Source of the DNA: Mermis nigrescens
Taxonomy: Eukaryota > Nematoda > Enoplea > Mermithida > Mermithidae
NCBI GenBank assembly: GCA_036768485.1
Contig: JAVLUZ010000639.1
Location: forward strand, 186,001 to 250,000
Reading direction: 5' to 3'
Length of the DNA stretch: 64,000 nucleotides
Shown here: positions 1 through 14,000 of the stretch, piece by piece
How positions within the stretch are numbered: the first letter of the stretch is position 1
Layout of the letters: every line of letters starts with the position of its first letter
The notes under the pieces: generated by a model
What the model was told of the DNA's origin: nothing
Seen by the model: only the letters and a program-made list of their open reading frames with translations
Databases searched by the model: none
Position numbers and translations under genes: made by a program

Positions 1-185
1 TGTTATAACGTTACACAAAAACTTTACACCTTCTTTACACAGTCAGTTTTGAGTTTCAAGAAAAACAAAAAACACGGGCAGCGAGTTTTTATATTATCTT
101 TCTTTTAAAAAAAACCGCACCTTCCAGAAGTGTCCCGTTATAGCTGTAGGGGGTGCACAGGTGTTAGGGGTAAGGGGTACCCAAG
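1..185. repeat. Truncated copy of dispersed TTTACAC-rich repeat
   Basis: The window opens inside a repeat containing several TTTACAC motifs, followed by an A-run, a CCGCACC block and a GTTATAGCTGTAGGGGG-like stretch. The same order of blocks recurs at about 3880-4010 and 17640-17800, so this is the end of a third copy cut by the window edge. No coding sequence is seen. The repeat class is unknown. Confidence 0.55.
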
Positions 186-858
186 TATATTATAGGTACG
201 CGCTAACGCGCTACCTAAGATACTGAGGCGATTTATACCGTGTAAGGGTGCAGCGGCGCGGAGTTCCCCTCTTATTGTTGGATTAAGTATCTAAAAGGTG
301 AGTTTTTCGTTTATCACCTATTCGGAAATTCATATTAATTGTTTATTCCAAAATTATTCCAAAATCTCATTTAATAATTATGTAATGATGACTTGCCTGG
401 CTAGAGCTCGGTGTTGTGGGACTTAAAGTCCGAGTACTTACCATATCATCTAGGAACCAAAACTTTTCGAAACCATCTGAATAAATCGAAAACAGGATAA
501 TTTACCAACTTGAGATTTTTCGTTGTGAGGCCGGAGATCAAATGGTCTATAGCGCATCCAGGGTTAGGTTAAGTAATCAGCTCGAGAATTAAGGGCGTAG
601 CTGCTTTCGGTCTCCGCCCAGGAGCAGTCAGCAAATTAGGACTGAGGAGACCACAGCCGAAAGTTCCTAAGGGTCATCCGGTTGGACATGAACGAGAGTC
701 ATTAACAACCAGAACAGCGCTGAGCTTAGCCTAGGTATTTAGGTAAGCCCCGTAGGTAGGCTACTATCGACTGTCGTAAGTACGTTAGTATCGCCAAGGC
801 AGCCGCCAGTAGTTACAATAACAAGTTGCGCTACTCCCCTTTCCCTACGTAGACTTGT
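186..858. other. Intergenic stretch, nothing recognised
   Basis: I see no convincing exon, RNA gene or bounded element here. A loose inverted pair (CTTTCGGTCTCC near 611 and GGAGACCACAGCCGAAAG near 646) could fold, but it is imperfect and isolated. Confidence 0.4.
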
Positions 859-1160
859 CCAACCTGCAGGTGGTTCATAGTGCTGGAATCGGGGTTTCCC
901 TCGTAAAACCTGTCAGGGTGAATACCCCAGCCCCGTTTCCGACAAAATTTCTCCCATTTAGTGGCAGTTTTAGAGCTCGGAAACGGGGTACCCATTATTA
1001 CATGTTACATTACACCCCAGTACCGTCAGGAGTCTCTCCACCCTAAGGTGGTTCAAAGTGCTGGAACTAGGGTTTCTCAAGTAGTGCTCGTCATGATGAA
1101 CACTCCCAGCCCGTTTCAGGCAAAATTTGTTCCACTTAAGGGTAATTTTAGTCGCTGCAT
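859..1160. repeat. Two-unit diverged tandem duplication
   Basis: A block starting at 859 (CAGGTGGTTCATAGTGCTGG region) recurs from 1038 (AAGGTGGTTCAAAGTGCTGG region), an offset of about 179 bp. The shared order is GGTGGTTCA, GTGCTGGAA, GGGTTTC, CCCAGCCC, GTTTC and CAAAATTT. The copies are diverged, so the duplication is old. Stops interrupt all frames and it does not look coding. Confidence 0.6.
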
Positions 1161-1886
1161 CAAAAAAGATATCCTGATATAGTGACTCATGAACTGCATT
1201 GAGGAACAAGCTTTTCGTTCCTACAAAACTTCGGCTCCACAAAACCCAGACACGTGACAATTAATATGCGTCGCTTTATTTTTATGAAAAGCTCAATTTT
1301 TCCCGATATGCAAATTACGCACGCGCTTAGCAAATAATGCTGCAAACGCATCGAAGTTTTCGATGTGCTAATATGAGCAAAAAGCTAGATGTTTTTAGCG
1401 CAAGACAGCACGCATAAGCCTCTGCTTGCATGCACGCCCTAGTTAGTTGGAGTAAAGTTTGAGCTTCGCGGCTTGATGCACAAAAATTTGAGCGCTGTAG
1501 CTGAATCACAGTAACCTCGATTAAGCCATATTGTGGGAAGGATGCAGGAAATAAAATAATAAAAAATGCTAATTTTGCGCCCGAACGCCGAAGCTTATTT
1601 TTTTGCATACGACAAAGGTCATTTGCACAATAATTAAGGCTAGTGGGGTATATAAGCTGCGGGTAAAGTTAAGCTGCTGTAGCGATCACAAGCTGGTCAC
1701 ATTATTCGTGCTGATATTCGCGTATATCGAGACCAACTCGCTCAAGACAGATTACTATTCCATTTTGTCTCCGACTTTGATTACGGTATCTTTTTGCCCG
1801 AATTCTTGTTTCTTGTATTTAAAGTTAAGATTCATATTTCTCAAATCTTGTGCTTTTAGCTGACGGCGTAAGTACAGATCTTAACT
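1161..1886. other. Intergenic stretch, nothing recognised
   Basis: AT-rich sequence with only short frames on both strands. No homologue, splice-supported exon or bounded repeat was recognised. Confidence 0.4.
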
Positions 1887-2535
1887 AGCAAAGAAAAATG
1901 CTCCGATGGAACAAAAAAGGTAAATATACTTGAATTTCTTCACTTTTAAGGATGTAAAAGGAGGGACTAGGGAAAAGTTCCCTATATGCGTAGAAGCCAT
2001 CGGAATGTGTTAAACAGTTAGACTTCCACTAAACAACGCAAAAATCGAAGTATATTCTGCGGCCTGTGAAAAATGAGGGTGTAGTCATAACACGTTCTCA
2101 AGTGTTTCGCAAAAGAGCATTGAAGACACTTCCATGACTATTAATTAATCAATGTATTTTTTATTGAATGAAATTTTGACCTTCCACAATGCTCTGGCGT
2201 AAAAGATAATAGTGTAAACTTTACACCTACATGACCAACTCAATAGTCTGCATGAAAAACCACAAAAAAATTCTTTAAATTTTCCAAAAGAAAGTAATCA
2301 AAATACTCGCCGTCGTAATCGAAATTACTACGGAAAATCTGCAGAAACGAGCATAAGCCGCAGAATATACTTCGATTTTTGCGTTGTTTAGGGAAGTCTG
2401 ACTGTTTAGCACATTCCTACGGCTTCTGCTGCATATAGGAAAATTTTCCCTAGTCCCCACCTTTTACATCCTCAACAGTGAAGAAATTCAAGTATATTTA
2501 CCTTTTTTGTTCCATTGGAGCATTTTCCTTTGCTA
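1887..2535. repeat. Long inverted repeat (foldback element)
   Basis: The left arm (about 1887-2068) reappears as its reverse complement at about 2348-2535. The left arm begins AGCAAAGAAAAATGCTCC and the right arm ends GGAGCATTTTCCTTTGCT. Both arms contain the TATACTTGAATTTCTTCA block and the AACGCAAAAATCGAAGTATA block in mirrored order. Arms are about 180-190 bp with a spacer near 280 bp. Part of the same arm also occurs singly near 15810-15870, so it belongs to a dispersed family. Confidence 0.75.
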
Positions 2536-2604
2536 CTTCCCTCCTTTTATTTAATATTTTAGGCCATATATCCATAGGTGGGCAGCGCCGAAATTTTGGG
2601 GGTG

Positions 2605-3860
2605 CAAGTAGCTGAAGAAATTTCTTTTTTCGTCTCGAACCCTTCACACTAAAATGATCACAGATCAAGAAATATTGCATTAAGGGAAAAAATTTTACCC
2701 TCTGAGATATTGCAGCCCTCTACATTATAAAACCAATTGGACTGCACGGAAACCAAAATTGAGTTAGATAAGCTTCAGGACACGCTAACAGTAAAAAACC
2801 CGTATACTTTACACTTTTGTGCAAGAACCATTACGTGTAAAGAAATTTTAAGTTCAGATTCGTAATCTACAACTCAAGGGCAACATTCTTAAAAAAGGAT
2901 GGCCCTCCACAAATTGTTTGATACCCAATGCTCTGGGCGGAAAAGTGCTTCTCCGTGTAAACTTTACACTTCTGCTAATAACACAATATTGGGTGTATAG
3001 AAACAAAAGAAACTAGGATCTGTGACGCTAAGGTCAGGGTACATTTTAAGCATAATTAGCATGTTCCGCCTACTTCGCGGAGTAGCTGAAGAAATTTCGT
3101 TTTTCGTCTCGAAGCCTTTACACTAAAACGATCACAGATCGAGAAATATTGCGTTAAAAGAGAAAACAAATTTCAAGTTTTGAGATATTGTAACCCTCTA
3201 CATTATAAAACCAATTGGACTGCACAGAAACCAAAATTGAGATAGATCAGCTTTAGGACACCCCAAGAGTAAAAAACCCGTATACTTTACACTTTTGTGC
3301 AACAACCATTGAGTGTAAAGAAATTTTAATGTCACATTCGTGATCTACAACTCAGGGGCAACATTTTCAAAACTGAAATTAGCCCTCCGCTAATTGTTTG
3401 ATACCCAAAGCTCTGGACGGAAAAGTGTTTCTCGGTGTAAACTTTACACTTGTGCTAATAACACAATATTGGGTGTATAGAAACAAAATAAACTAGTATC
3501 TGTAACGCTAAGGTCAGATCACATTTTAAGGAATTTTAGCATGTTCCGCCTACTTAGCGGAGTAGCTGAAGAAATTTCGTTTTTCGTCTCGAACCCTTTA
3601 CACTAAAACGATCACAGATCAAGAAATATTGCGTTAAAAGAGAAAAAAATTGGTTCTTGAGATATTGTAATCCTATACATTATAAAACCAATTGGACTGC
3701 ACATAAAGCAAAATTGAGTTAGATAAGCTGAAAACACGCAAGGAGTAAAAAACCCGTATACTTTACATTTTGTGCAACAACCATTGAGTGTAAAGAAATT
3801 TTAAGGTCAGATTCGTAATCCACAGCTCGAGGGCAACATTTAAAAAAAATTGGGCCTCCG
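2605..3860. repeat. Tandem array of about 480 bp units rich in TTTACAC
   Basis: A unit beginning GTAGCTGAAGAAATTTC starts near 2608, 3084 and 3564, giving two full units and one partial. Each unit repeats in order: CGTCTCGAA, a TTTACACTAAAACGATCACA-like block, an ACATTATAAAACCAATTGGA block, CCCGTATACTTTACA, GAGTGTAAAGAAATTTTAA and a GTAAACTTTACACTT block. It is non-coding. The unit length and repeated TTTACAC words resemble a young satellite or the core of a larger element, since related text fills 15790-17830. Confidence 0.8.
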
Positions 3861-4987
3861 CAAATTATTTGATTTTTTGGTTTACTTTTTACACACTCAT
3901 TGCTGTGAACAAAAGAAAAAATGGTACATCGAGTTTTTTAATTATCTATCGTTTAAAAAAAACCGCACCTCCCAGGTGTGTGCGATTGTTGCTGTCGGGG
4001 AGGGGACACTTCGCACTCGCTGTGATAAACATATAAGAAAAAAGGTGGCCAAAATGTCAAGTATTGATGAAAAATGCCATTTTGTGCCTAACGTCGCAGT
4101 TCCTGCTTTGAAATTAAAACATATATGCAGAGTTGCTGCGAGTCATAAAACATAGGAAAGCGAATTTTGTTGAGAATTTTGTAATCGTAGATGGCCAGTA
4201 CTGCAGCAGTCTCAAATTCTTAGGGGTCCAATGGGGTGAAATCGTCAAAAATAGTAGGTATCAAAAAGGCAATTCTGGAAATTCTATCGACTTCTGAATT
4301 TTTTTCAGATTTCAGATTCTGGAGGATCCAGAACATCTCTCCCTATGCCCATGTACGTTTGTAATTGTCTATGAGTGAGCAGACAAAAGTGAAAAAATAA
4401 TCATTTTGATCAAACGCCGCAAAAATGCACCAGTCTGCTTTTGTACGATAGGTATATTTTGTAGAAAAATTCGTTTTCTGTTAAGGAAAGTCAGCAAAAT
4501 TTAGCACATGTACATACATACTTACATTGGACATTTTGTGGGAAACGCGACAGAAATTAGTCATTTTATAACGCATGAGATGATATCCGATATTTTAAAT
4601 TAGCGACTTGGTTTAGAAAGTAGCAGTGTCATTTTGTATGCCTATCTGAAATGTAGGTACATAACGAGTAAAAGCCTAAATATACGTACCTACATATGTA
4701 TAAGGGGCGGGAGGGGTCTGAATAGAAACAATAGATAGATAAAAGAAATGATGTTAATCTCAGCGCTTAGAACTGACGACCGACAAGACAAATTCTTTCA
4801 TAATGCTCGAAAAATTAAGCTCGTATATACAATGCAATATAACTGAAATATGAGATAGATAATTAAAATCTTGGTAGTATCCGGATAAGACTTTTAAGAA
4901 AATCACGAAAGCCGATTTAATTCATTCAGGTAATCAAATTGATTCGCGATATATATCATCGGAATAAAAAAACCAAGTGTTGCAAAA

Positions 4988-5093
4988 ATGATTGATCAAC
5001 TTTCATTCGTGATTGGCGCATCATTCCTCCTACTAATCGCACAGGAGACGATGAGCAGCGAAATTCCATATGAAAAATGCGATGATAGCGCAA
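4988..5093 (+). CDS. Npc2: NPC2-like exon 1 (signal peptide)
   Basis: Starts at an ATG in context CAAAAATG and encodes 35 residues plus one base of codon 36. Donor is A|GTGAGT. It carries the signal peptide and the first conserved cysteine. A run GATATATATC about 40 bases upstream of the ATG could be a weak TATA element but is not convincing. Confidence 0.88.
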
Positions 5094-8000
5094 GTGAGTT
5101 TTCTTTGAGCATTTTGAGTTTTTGGTGACGTCACTGGTTCATTTAGGAATCGTGCCAAAATTATACGTAACGTAGTCATAATTCGCTTGCTAATATAACG
5201 TTTTATAATATTATAGGAATTAAATAAGGTTTTTTTTAAATGTACTTTGCTAAAACATTAAAATAGCGCAGGGTGCCTTGATTTTGAGCTTAAAAAGATT
5301 CAAACTTTTACGAAAAATTCGATTCCATCTTTGTTTTTCCTTCTTCCTACTTAAAAATTACTCCTTTTCTCCGGTTTCGTGTCAAGATCCCAAGAACACT
5401 AAAACGCTTCTGGTTCAGTTCGGTCGGACACTGCTCTCTTCCCATGCCGATTCTCTTATTCAGGCAATGAATGCACGTGTAGTAAACAAATTTTCTGCGA
5501 GCATGTATTGACTCATCCCCAAATTGTTGTTCCCCAGATGCATCGCAAATGACTGCCTTTACTATGAAAATCCGATTATCAGTTGCTTAGTGCGTTTCCT
5601 TAATGTTCTTGTTCAGTTATGTTTCAAGCATAAATAAAATTAGCACGATCTCGGAAGAAAAATTTTATATTTTCAGGTATGTCATACTGAGATGGTTCTT
5701 CTGAAAAAGCAGCTTGCAGTTAAAAAACTCACGCGGATTTCGATTTATCGATAGACGATTTCGAAATATTGAAGTTCGACTTTCCATCACATTTTGCCAT
5801 TTACCTAATTTTACAAGGCTTCCAATTTCTTCTTCTGGAGCTGTGTCTCTCTTAGCGACACGACTTCCACACGTCGTCTTAGACTCACAGATTTCTAACA
5901 GTTACTCGTAAATTTACAAATATGTACTTGATCTATCAATGCCGTAAATTGTCATTATCAGCAAAACTCTAGAGAGAAAACCGCATGCCCAATAGATAGG
6001 CGCTTTCTCTAAGAACTCATTGAAAATGCCACTAAGCCACAATTAATAAGCAAATTACGACTATAATAATTAATTTATAATAATACTCTGATTCGATTCG
6101 GAATTGATAGGTTAGCGATTTTACGCACGCACCTATTAATAAAAATTTATATATATGTATCGTAATAGGAGGTAGCTTGCACACATTTGAAATTATCTTC
6201 ATGGACACAGCAAACGCTCATTGCATCGCTCCAAATCTGACTTATTCTCGCTGGGAGAAGTTCGTTTTTGTCCCAGAACTCATTTAACTTTAATGGTTTC
6301 CGTAAGTTTGAGCCTAATTTTTAAGAATTATCACCGACAGTTAGTCGACAGATTACATGAACATACAAGTCTTAACTTATCTGAAACAGACATCATAGGT
6401 TGCGCGTTGGGGGAGCGTGCGAATCTTTCTTTGCTATAGTCCGTTTTATTTAACTTTGAGGTTTTTGAAAAAATTTGAAATGCCTACAAAAGTGTATTAA
6501 ACTAACGCTATAGTTTTGATATTCTACAGTATATTGAGTTAAGGTGAGATATTTGCCCTTGCTAAGCCGCATTACTTTATCAAATTTTAGACCACTTTTG
6601 TAGCCTGATTCATGCGGATTAAATTCAAAAGAAAATTGCTAAGTTAAATGAAACACCATATAAAAATAGTTGTTTTGACTCTATATTGTTTCTGTTTATT
6701 GTTTCTGTTTAAGACTACGATATATCTGTCACAAAAGTGGAGATCGACTACGATAGCCGGGACAGCCTCACTGATCGGTATAAGCTGAAGAAAGGGACTA
6801 CTAAACAGATGACTATCCAATTCAACTCAAGTAAGCACGGAACTGTACGAGCGCTAGATGGACAACATTACTTAATCTAGTCCGGTCAACTGCAAGCACA
6901 TTCAGATTTGTCCTTTCCATCGGTCTCTAGCCTTCATTTGCCTAATTTTTCTCTGAAAATTTGTGATTTTTTCACTCTGAGAATCTAGCTAGATTCCTCA
7001 AACCTTCAGTGCATATTTACTTACATCAGCGTATTGCAGTCAGAAGTGCAATATTTTATTAGATACTACTCTCAAAGTAACCAAACGACAGACTGCTTTC
7101 TATAATTATCAATAATTAAACATGGTCTATATAAAATTATTCATTAATTATTAATAATTAATAATTAATTCTTATTTAGCATCAGAATTAGCATTATATA
7201 AGGTCGAACTTCTCAGATAGTGCTTCTGTTTTCATTCGTTAGCTGAATGTCAATCTTATGTTGCGTCAATTTTAGGTTTGTGCCATTTTGAACATCATAA
7301 CAGACATCGCAGCTTGTTTTGGATAGGAGTTGCTATTGTTTTTGACAATTTTTCTTCTTGCCTTTCAATATTCTCGAGGAAACTGAAATTTACGGAAGAA
7401 GACAAATATCTGTAAAAAGTTAGAGAGCAAGCTAAAATCAGAATGAGGACAAAATCTTTCGAACAGAACAACAAGAAATAACAACAATGAAAGCAAAGTT
7501 TTAGAATCTGGCTTATCTTGCCTCTTTTATAAACATTTTCAAATTGCGCGGAATGCTAATGGTGGATTTAAGTTCTATGGATAATTAAAAGCGGCCGGCA
7601 GATCTAGGATTATTAAAAAAATGTATTCCTGAATAATCAAAAAATAGGTCAAAAAGTCCGCTAGTCACATGTGAAATACCGTTTTTTTGCCATTTAAAAT
7701 TTTATACATTTTCGACTATTTCGTGCGCAAAAATGCTCGAATTTCATTAACTTCAGAGAAAATCCTATGTAAAGCGTCGGAAAACTTAAGGAATTGAGGC
7801 AGAAAAATTTTTACAGACTTGATATACTGCTTGATTGCTTGTTGCACTTAGCGCCATTGTAAGCCCATCGAAGCGTTTGGCGCGAAGCACCGAATATTTT
7901 TAGAATTAATGCTAGAAATGGAAAAAACTTATCTGTAAAGTTGGTTGTGCTTTAGAAATCGCTGAAAGGGTCACAAAAAGTTTGTTGCTTAAAAAATGTA

Positions 8001-11000
8001 TTCCTGGTGCAAAAATATGGATTCCAGGTCGCAAAGAAAGTGAATAAATGTACTTATAGGCATCATGTGGCACAGAGCGCCTAAAATTCTAGGATTGCGA
8101 TACGGTGGCCGAAAATCACTACAAAAACAGTTATTCTTCATCTCATTAACTGGGCCAGGGGGAAGAGGCAGCCACCCACGCCGCCCTTAAATGCACCCAT
8201 GAAAAGGGACAATCATCTTGCATGCAATCCATGTCGTCTTTTTCATTACTATAAGTCGCGTCAAAGAATTCGGTTACCGTCGAAAATAATAAACATGTAC
8301 CTATATGTATACAATCAATGTTGATGTCATTTACTTTGAACATGAAATTTAACACTTTGATAAAAAGAAATTATCTTTATTCAATTATGAACAAAATATA
8401 ATGCTGAACGGCTCACGCAAAAATTCAAGAAAACGGCGTGACATAGATGTACAGCATGGCCGCGCTGGGGGGTATAGCGTTAAAAGTACATTATAACACA
8501 GTTTCTGGTAAATTTCAAAGCACTTTTGAAGAAATTTTTTCAGCCTTCGTTTTGTCTCATTTTCCTTCACATTTAAAATTTCCCATTTTTCCATTCCCCA
8601 AACCCCCAGGTGCACGTCCGAGAGTGACTACCGCAAAATGATCCGTATTAGATACGTACGTTCGTGTGATTTTTATCAAATCAATTTTCAACCAGCGATA
8701 AGACAGTGGACTTCAAGTTGAGTGGAAAACTGGGTAGAATAAAATATCAATTCGACAACCTTAACAAAAATTGCAATGGCGTTCAAGGACCGTGCTCAAT
8801 TACGGCTAACTCGGTTAACTCGTTTAGTTCAGAGATTAAAATAGAAAACGTTTATCCGACAGTAAGTCGTCTATTTGTTCGATGTATTAGTATAAAGACA
8901 ACTGATATGGATTTCAAAAATAAAATTCTCAAATTTGATTTCTTTCATATAACGAGGGTTTGAGAGCATAAATAGGGAACAGCCAATTTCTGGAGGTCCG
9001 TTTTGGCACGATAACAAAAAATAGCCACTAGCCGATCCAGGAAAATATTTGGTGGGAGGGCGGTCCGAAAATTTGAAGTCAGATATCTCTCGAGAACCAT
9101 TCGGAAAAAGACGAAAATAAAGGCATTTTTTAGCATTTCTGGACGAGCTCTATACATAACCGAGGAAAAATTTCGAAAAAAGCACAACAATTTTCAATAA
9201 ATATATCGTTCAAGATGTCTACACAACTGATTTCTGATCAGCCAATCCAAGAATAGCTTGTTAATCTCGGTGTTTGTAATCAATCTTTGTGTTTTGCGAG
9301 GTAGAACAATATGGAAAATAAATGATTCGGCGCAAAGCGCCGTGAAAATTCGGCATGTTCTCTAATTTTAACTCATATTTGAGCTTTTTTTGAGCGGTGT
9401 AGTGGATAAAAACTAGATATATATGTACATACATTAACAATGAATCCGGCGCGAAGCGCCAGAAAATTTAAAAGCACACTATAAACCTGTTTTGACGAAG
9501 TTTTGAATGCGCTTTAAGGATTTTTCATTTTTTTCCTTGTGGCGACTTTTGTGAGAGAAAGTTTTTTCCATTCAGGGGACGGGTATGGGGGCGGTATCGC
9601 CTTACGGGTTAGGTTACACGTTTATACAAATCTGATCATTTGATTGCCTTATATTCTAATAGAATGCAAGAAACACCCTCGCTTTTATAGCTGGGGGCTG
9701 GGGATTTGGGGTGGCGCTCAAATACCCAAAATTTTGTGAAATGAAATATTAAATTGAAACATTAAATCTTTCACAAAATCGGCCTAATGGTTTTAAACTC
9801 AACCGAAAAACAGTAATCAGCTCCTTTTTACGTACAAACTGTGAAATGAAATCAAATGTGAAATGTGAAATGAAATGAAAGAAAATTAAATGCGTTCTAA
9901 ACTGAAAAACGAAACGAAAAATTGCTGGAGCGACAAAAAATTATTTTCACTAAAGTGTCCAACCAGCGTAAAAAATTTCAACCGATAAATAGTACATTAA
10001 ATCACTGTATGAAGTACTGGAATATTTTAGCTGGTTCGAGATTCTAAACACAGTGATTGAACACTAGAACGAAAAATAATGACGATTCGGCGCGAAGCAC
10101 CGAAACTTTCTGTCGTTTCTGCGCTTTTAGCTCAGTTTTGGGCGCATTCCAATGTACTTACATATAACTGCTACTCAAATATTTACAAAAGAGTTTTGGG
10201 GGTTGCCGCCCTCCAACGTCCTTATGATCCGCTCCTAAAAATAGCGTCACAAATTCAAATCTGGGGGTCTTTCAGATTCTCGGGAGGTTCAGTCCAGACC
10301 CCCTTCTAAGTACACACAAGATTTTTTCTGAATCGAAAATAATCTACCGCAACAGGAAATTTTAAAGGCCGTTTATGACCACCTGGAAAAGTCAATATCG
10401 ACCTTTTGCAGCTTCACTAGTTTTATATTTTTCAAACAATTTTCCGGAAATTTCTTAGTAAACATAAGGCTCCTTTACATCTTTTAACCAACGTTGCTAT
10501 ACTTATAGTCTGTTTCAAATAACTTCGTGCATAAATCTAAGAATTTTCATCAACAGTAAGCCGAGGGTTACGATAATTATATATCAGATCAAGGCTATAA
10601 TCGCAATCTGTCAGCTTATTGTCGGAGGCACACAGACATTAGAGCGCACGACATTAAAGTGCAGTTACAATGGTGCATCATGGAGGCAGACATAGACTTT
10701 TCCTTTCCCACCACCGTTTTTTTGTATTCGGCAAAGATTTTTCTCGATGTAAAAAGACTTTTCGGGACCGTCTTTGTACATGTACAAAGATTTTTGGAAA
10801 GAGAAAAATTGCAAAAAAGGTGTGAAATTCTCCTAATTTTCGGCGCTTCGCGCCGAAATAAGTAATTGTGTATTCTATATATCTTTATAATGGCAGAAAT
10901 TGCATTCTAAAACGAAAAATGTCAAATTTTTCGGCGCTTCGCACCGTTTTAAGGCGATTCTTAGTGATTTTCGCCCTTAGAGACCCAGAAATTAGCTGAA

Positions 11001-14000
11001 ATACACTACCAAAAGTCGAATAAATCTGTTTTTACCACACTAAAATCGCGGCTTTACCATATTAAAGTACTGCAAAATTTGTGTGTACAACATGACAAAG
11101 ATTTTTGGGAAGACAAAAACTGTGAAAAGGTGCAAAATTCCAAAAATTTTTCCGCCTAAATGAGTATTATTTGTCCTATATATCTTCAAAATTGCAGAAT
11201 TTGCATTAAGAATAAAAAAATGTCTAATTTTTCGGCGCTTCGCGCCGTTTTGACACAATTTTTAGTAATTTTTGGCGTCAGAAACCCAGAAATTAGATAA
11301 AATACACTACCAAAGATCGGAAACCCTGTTTTACCTCACTAAAATCGCTACTGTACTATATTAGAGTACACAAAAATTTGCATGTACAAAATGTACAAAG
11401 ACTTTTGGGGACCATCTTTGTACATGTACAAACGGACCTTGTACAAAAAAACGTTGTTTCCCACAAAAAAAAGTTGTAACTTTTCGTTTCTGAAAATTGG
11501 TGTAAAAGAATATACATAGCATACATTACGAAAATCAGCTAAATTTCTTCTTTGGTCAAGAAGTAGCTGATAAGTGACATAAATGCTCTGCAAAACAGTG
11601 TTTACAAACGATCCCTTGCTATGCTAGTTTTAAACTTTTAGGTGTTACTTATTTTAAAAAATTTTGACGCTAATTTAAACATCTTTTGTGCAATGAAGTA
11701 GACTGATCTGTGTTTTAACACATGCAGCTCTAAAACTACGGTAGTAAGAGTGTCATTTTAGAACATTATTTTGTAGCTTTTCATGCACTTTCTAATGGAA
11801 CTATACCCTTTTCACTTGTTTTATTGACACCGAAATGCAGAATGAGTTTACACAAATTTTGATATTTTGCTCATTTACCGCAATTTTATGATTGTTTACT
11901 GCAGCAATAAATTTTACGCTTGATTTGCACAACTTACAGTAAATGCGTACAATTTAAAAAAATTGTAAAATGAATACCGTAATCTGTGTCGAGAAAACAA
12001 GTGGCGTTACACAAAAGTTGCTGCTTCAAAAGTTACTGTACTTTTTCCAAAGGTAAGTAAAAAAGTAAAAATTTATACTTTCGTACATCCAATATAGTAT
12101 GTTTCACACAACTTCGGTCATAAATTTTGAAACAATGTCCGACAACAAGCCGACAGATTGCGATTATAGCATTGATCTGATATATAATTATCGTAACCCT
12201 CGGCCTACTGACGATGAAAATTCTTAAAATTTATGCACGAAGTTATGTGAAACAGACTATAATTCAACCAGTGTACGACTCAACCAGAAAGTAAAGAAAG
12301 AATTCATAAGTCTGTTCATTGCTTTACAAAACAAAAGAAACCGCATGCATTCATCACTACCTGATACCGAGATATTCACGCGTAGGCAGTTAACTTTGCC
12401 CCGTTATAATAGAAAGCGTATCCAATTCTGAATCGGAAAGTATATGAATCGTTGCAAATAGTCTCGAGTGTAAGATACAGTAGGACTTTTTCAAAGGCTT
12501 GCTCGTTTTGTCCGTGAAGCTTTAACCGGTGAATTCTTTCATTTATCAGCATAAAAGTTTTGTAAAGTTACGTGGAAGACATTTATTATGGCTGCGCTCT
12601 AATGTTGCTGCGCTCTAATTTCGCTGCATTTAATGTCAGCGCTCTAATGTCGAGCGCTCTAGACCGAAGTTGTGTGAAACAGGCTATAATTTTGCATATA
12701 CTCATACCCAATTACTATTTTCTAATATTGTTGATGGATGAAGACTGATGTGAACTTAAAATATACGTACTCATTCATTGTTTAATGACTTTTTTACGAA
12801 TTTCGATATAGTAGTGTTTTATGAAAATAAGAGCGATGTCTGGATGCAAATATATATGTGCTTATAGGACCTAAGGAGAATTTACGTGCCCGAGATTCTA
12901 CTTCGTGTATGATATAACTTTTGAGCTGTCGAAAAATGTGTTTCGGATATTCCGTGATCCATGTTTATCATAAGTTTATAGGCTGCCAGATTACTGAACT
13001 AACCTATACATTCAAGTGCTTCCAAAACAGACTATGTAAATAGTTCACGGTTATAGCTTTCGTGAAGAAAATTCTTTTTAAACGTCAAAGATAAATTACA
13101 TAGTATGTTTTGTCATTAGCTTGTAAATATAAAGCAAGCAGCATTACTGTTTTAAAGACAGTTTTCAGAATGGAAGGCATTACTGAAAAATTACTCAATG
13201 GATAATCAGATTCAATTTCAGACACTCTGTTTGTCCCCGCTTTCCTCATAAATTGAGCTATGTATAAGAGCAAACAAAAGACCTTTTCGCGCGATACGGC
13301 ATTATACATTAGACAACCTTATGTATGAATTTCAAGCATGCATATTGTTCGATACCTTAAAACTACTTAGTTTATTAGAGGGCTAAAATTTTGAGAAATC
13401 TGTGAAATAATGCGAAAAGATTTTTGAAAAAAGATTCTGAAATAGTAAAAATAAGCTTTTTTAATTCGACAATACTGAATTTTTGAATAAGATCAAATCA
13501 GGCAAGCACATGAGAAGTTTTGGGGATTATAGACCCCTAGAATGAAAAACTGAGATATTCTTAAGAAAAATTATGATAAAAGAAGGCCAAAATTTATAAA
13601 AATTAAAAATTTTCTGCTAGTGAATCAGAAGCTGCGAAATAATATAGTTTTTACCTTAATCTAGCGTTTTATATCCGTATTTAAAATCTTGTCATCTCAA
13701 AGCTGGCTTCTCTACAGATTAACTGAACTCCCATAGTATCATAGAGTAAACGGTGCAGTCATCGCTTGGGTACAACCCTGTTGGCATTGGTCCTCTGCTT
13801 GGGACAATTTTCGAGTCTATTATTTGTTTTGCGAACCATGCAAAGCGACAATTTAAGAGCCGGGCAAACAACATTTTAGGGAAAATTTTAAGTAAGAAGA
13901 AAAGGAAGGAAGATTCTACAAAAGTAATGATCCTCGAACACACAGTGCTCTCATCAAAATGAAATTTTTGCATTACATAGGTTTCTTCACACATAATTTT

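Larger units (their letters stand above)
10506..12686. mobile_element. TA-flanked composite element with inverted ends
   Basis: The left end TAGTCTGTTTCAAATAAC and right end GTTGTGTGAAACAGGCTA are inverted copies, and TA stands outside each. Just inside, ACATTAGAGCGCACGACATT (10637 on) is mirrored by several AATGT...GCGCTCTAA blocks at 12597-12661. A complete 165 bp relative (12095-12259) and an unrelated 745 bp element (10712-11456) lie inside. It has no coding capacity. The TA duplication suggests the Tc1/mariner group, but this is inference. Confidence 0.5.

Noticed and set aside
10026..10050. GGTTCGAGATTC near 10032 as a tRNA B box
   Set aside because: No A box or cloverleaf could be drawn around it.
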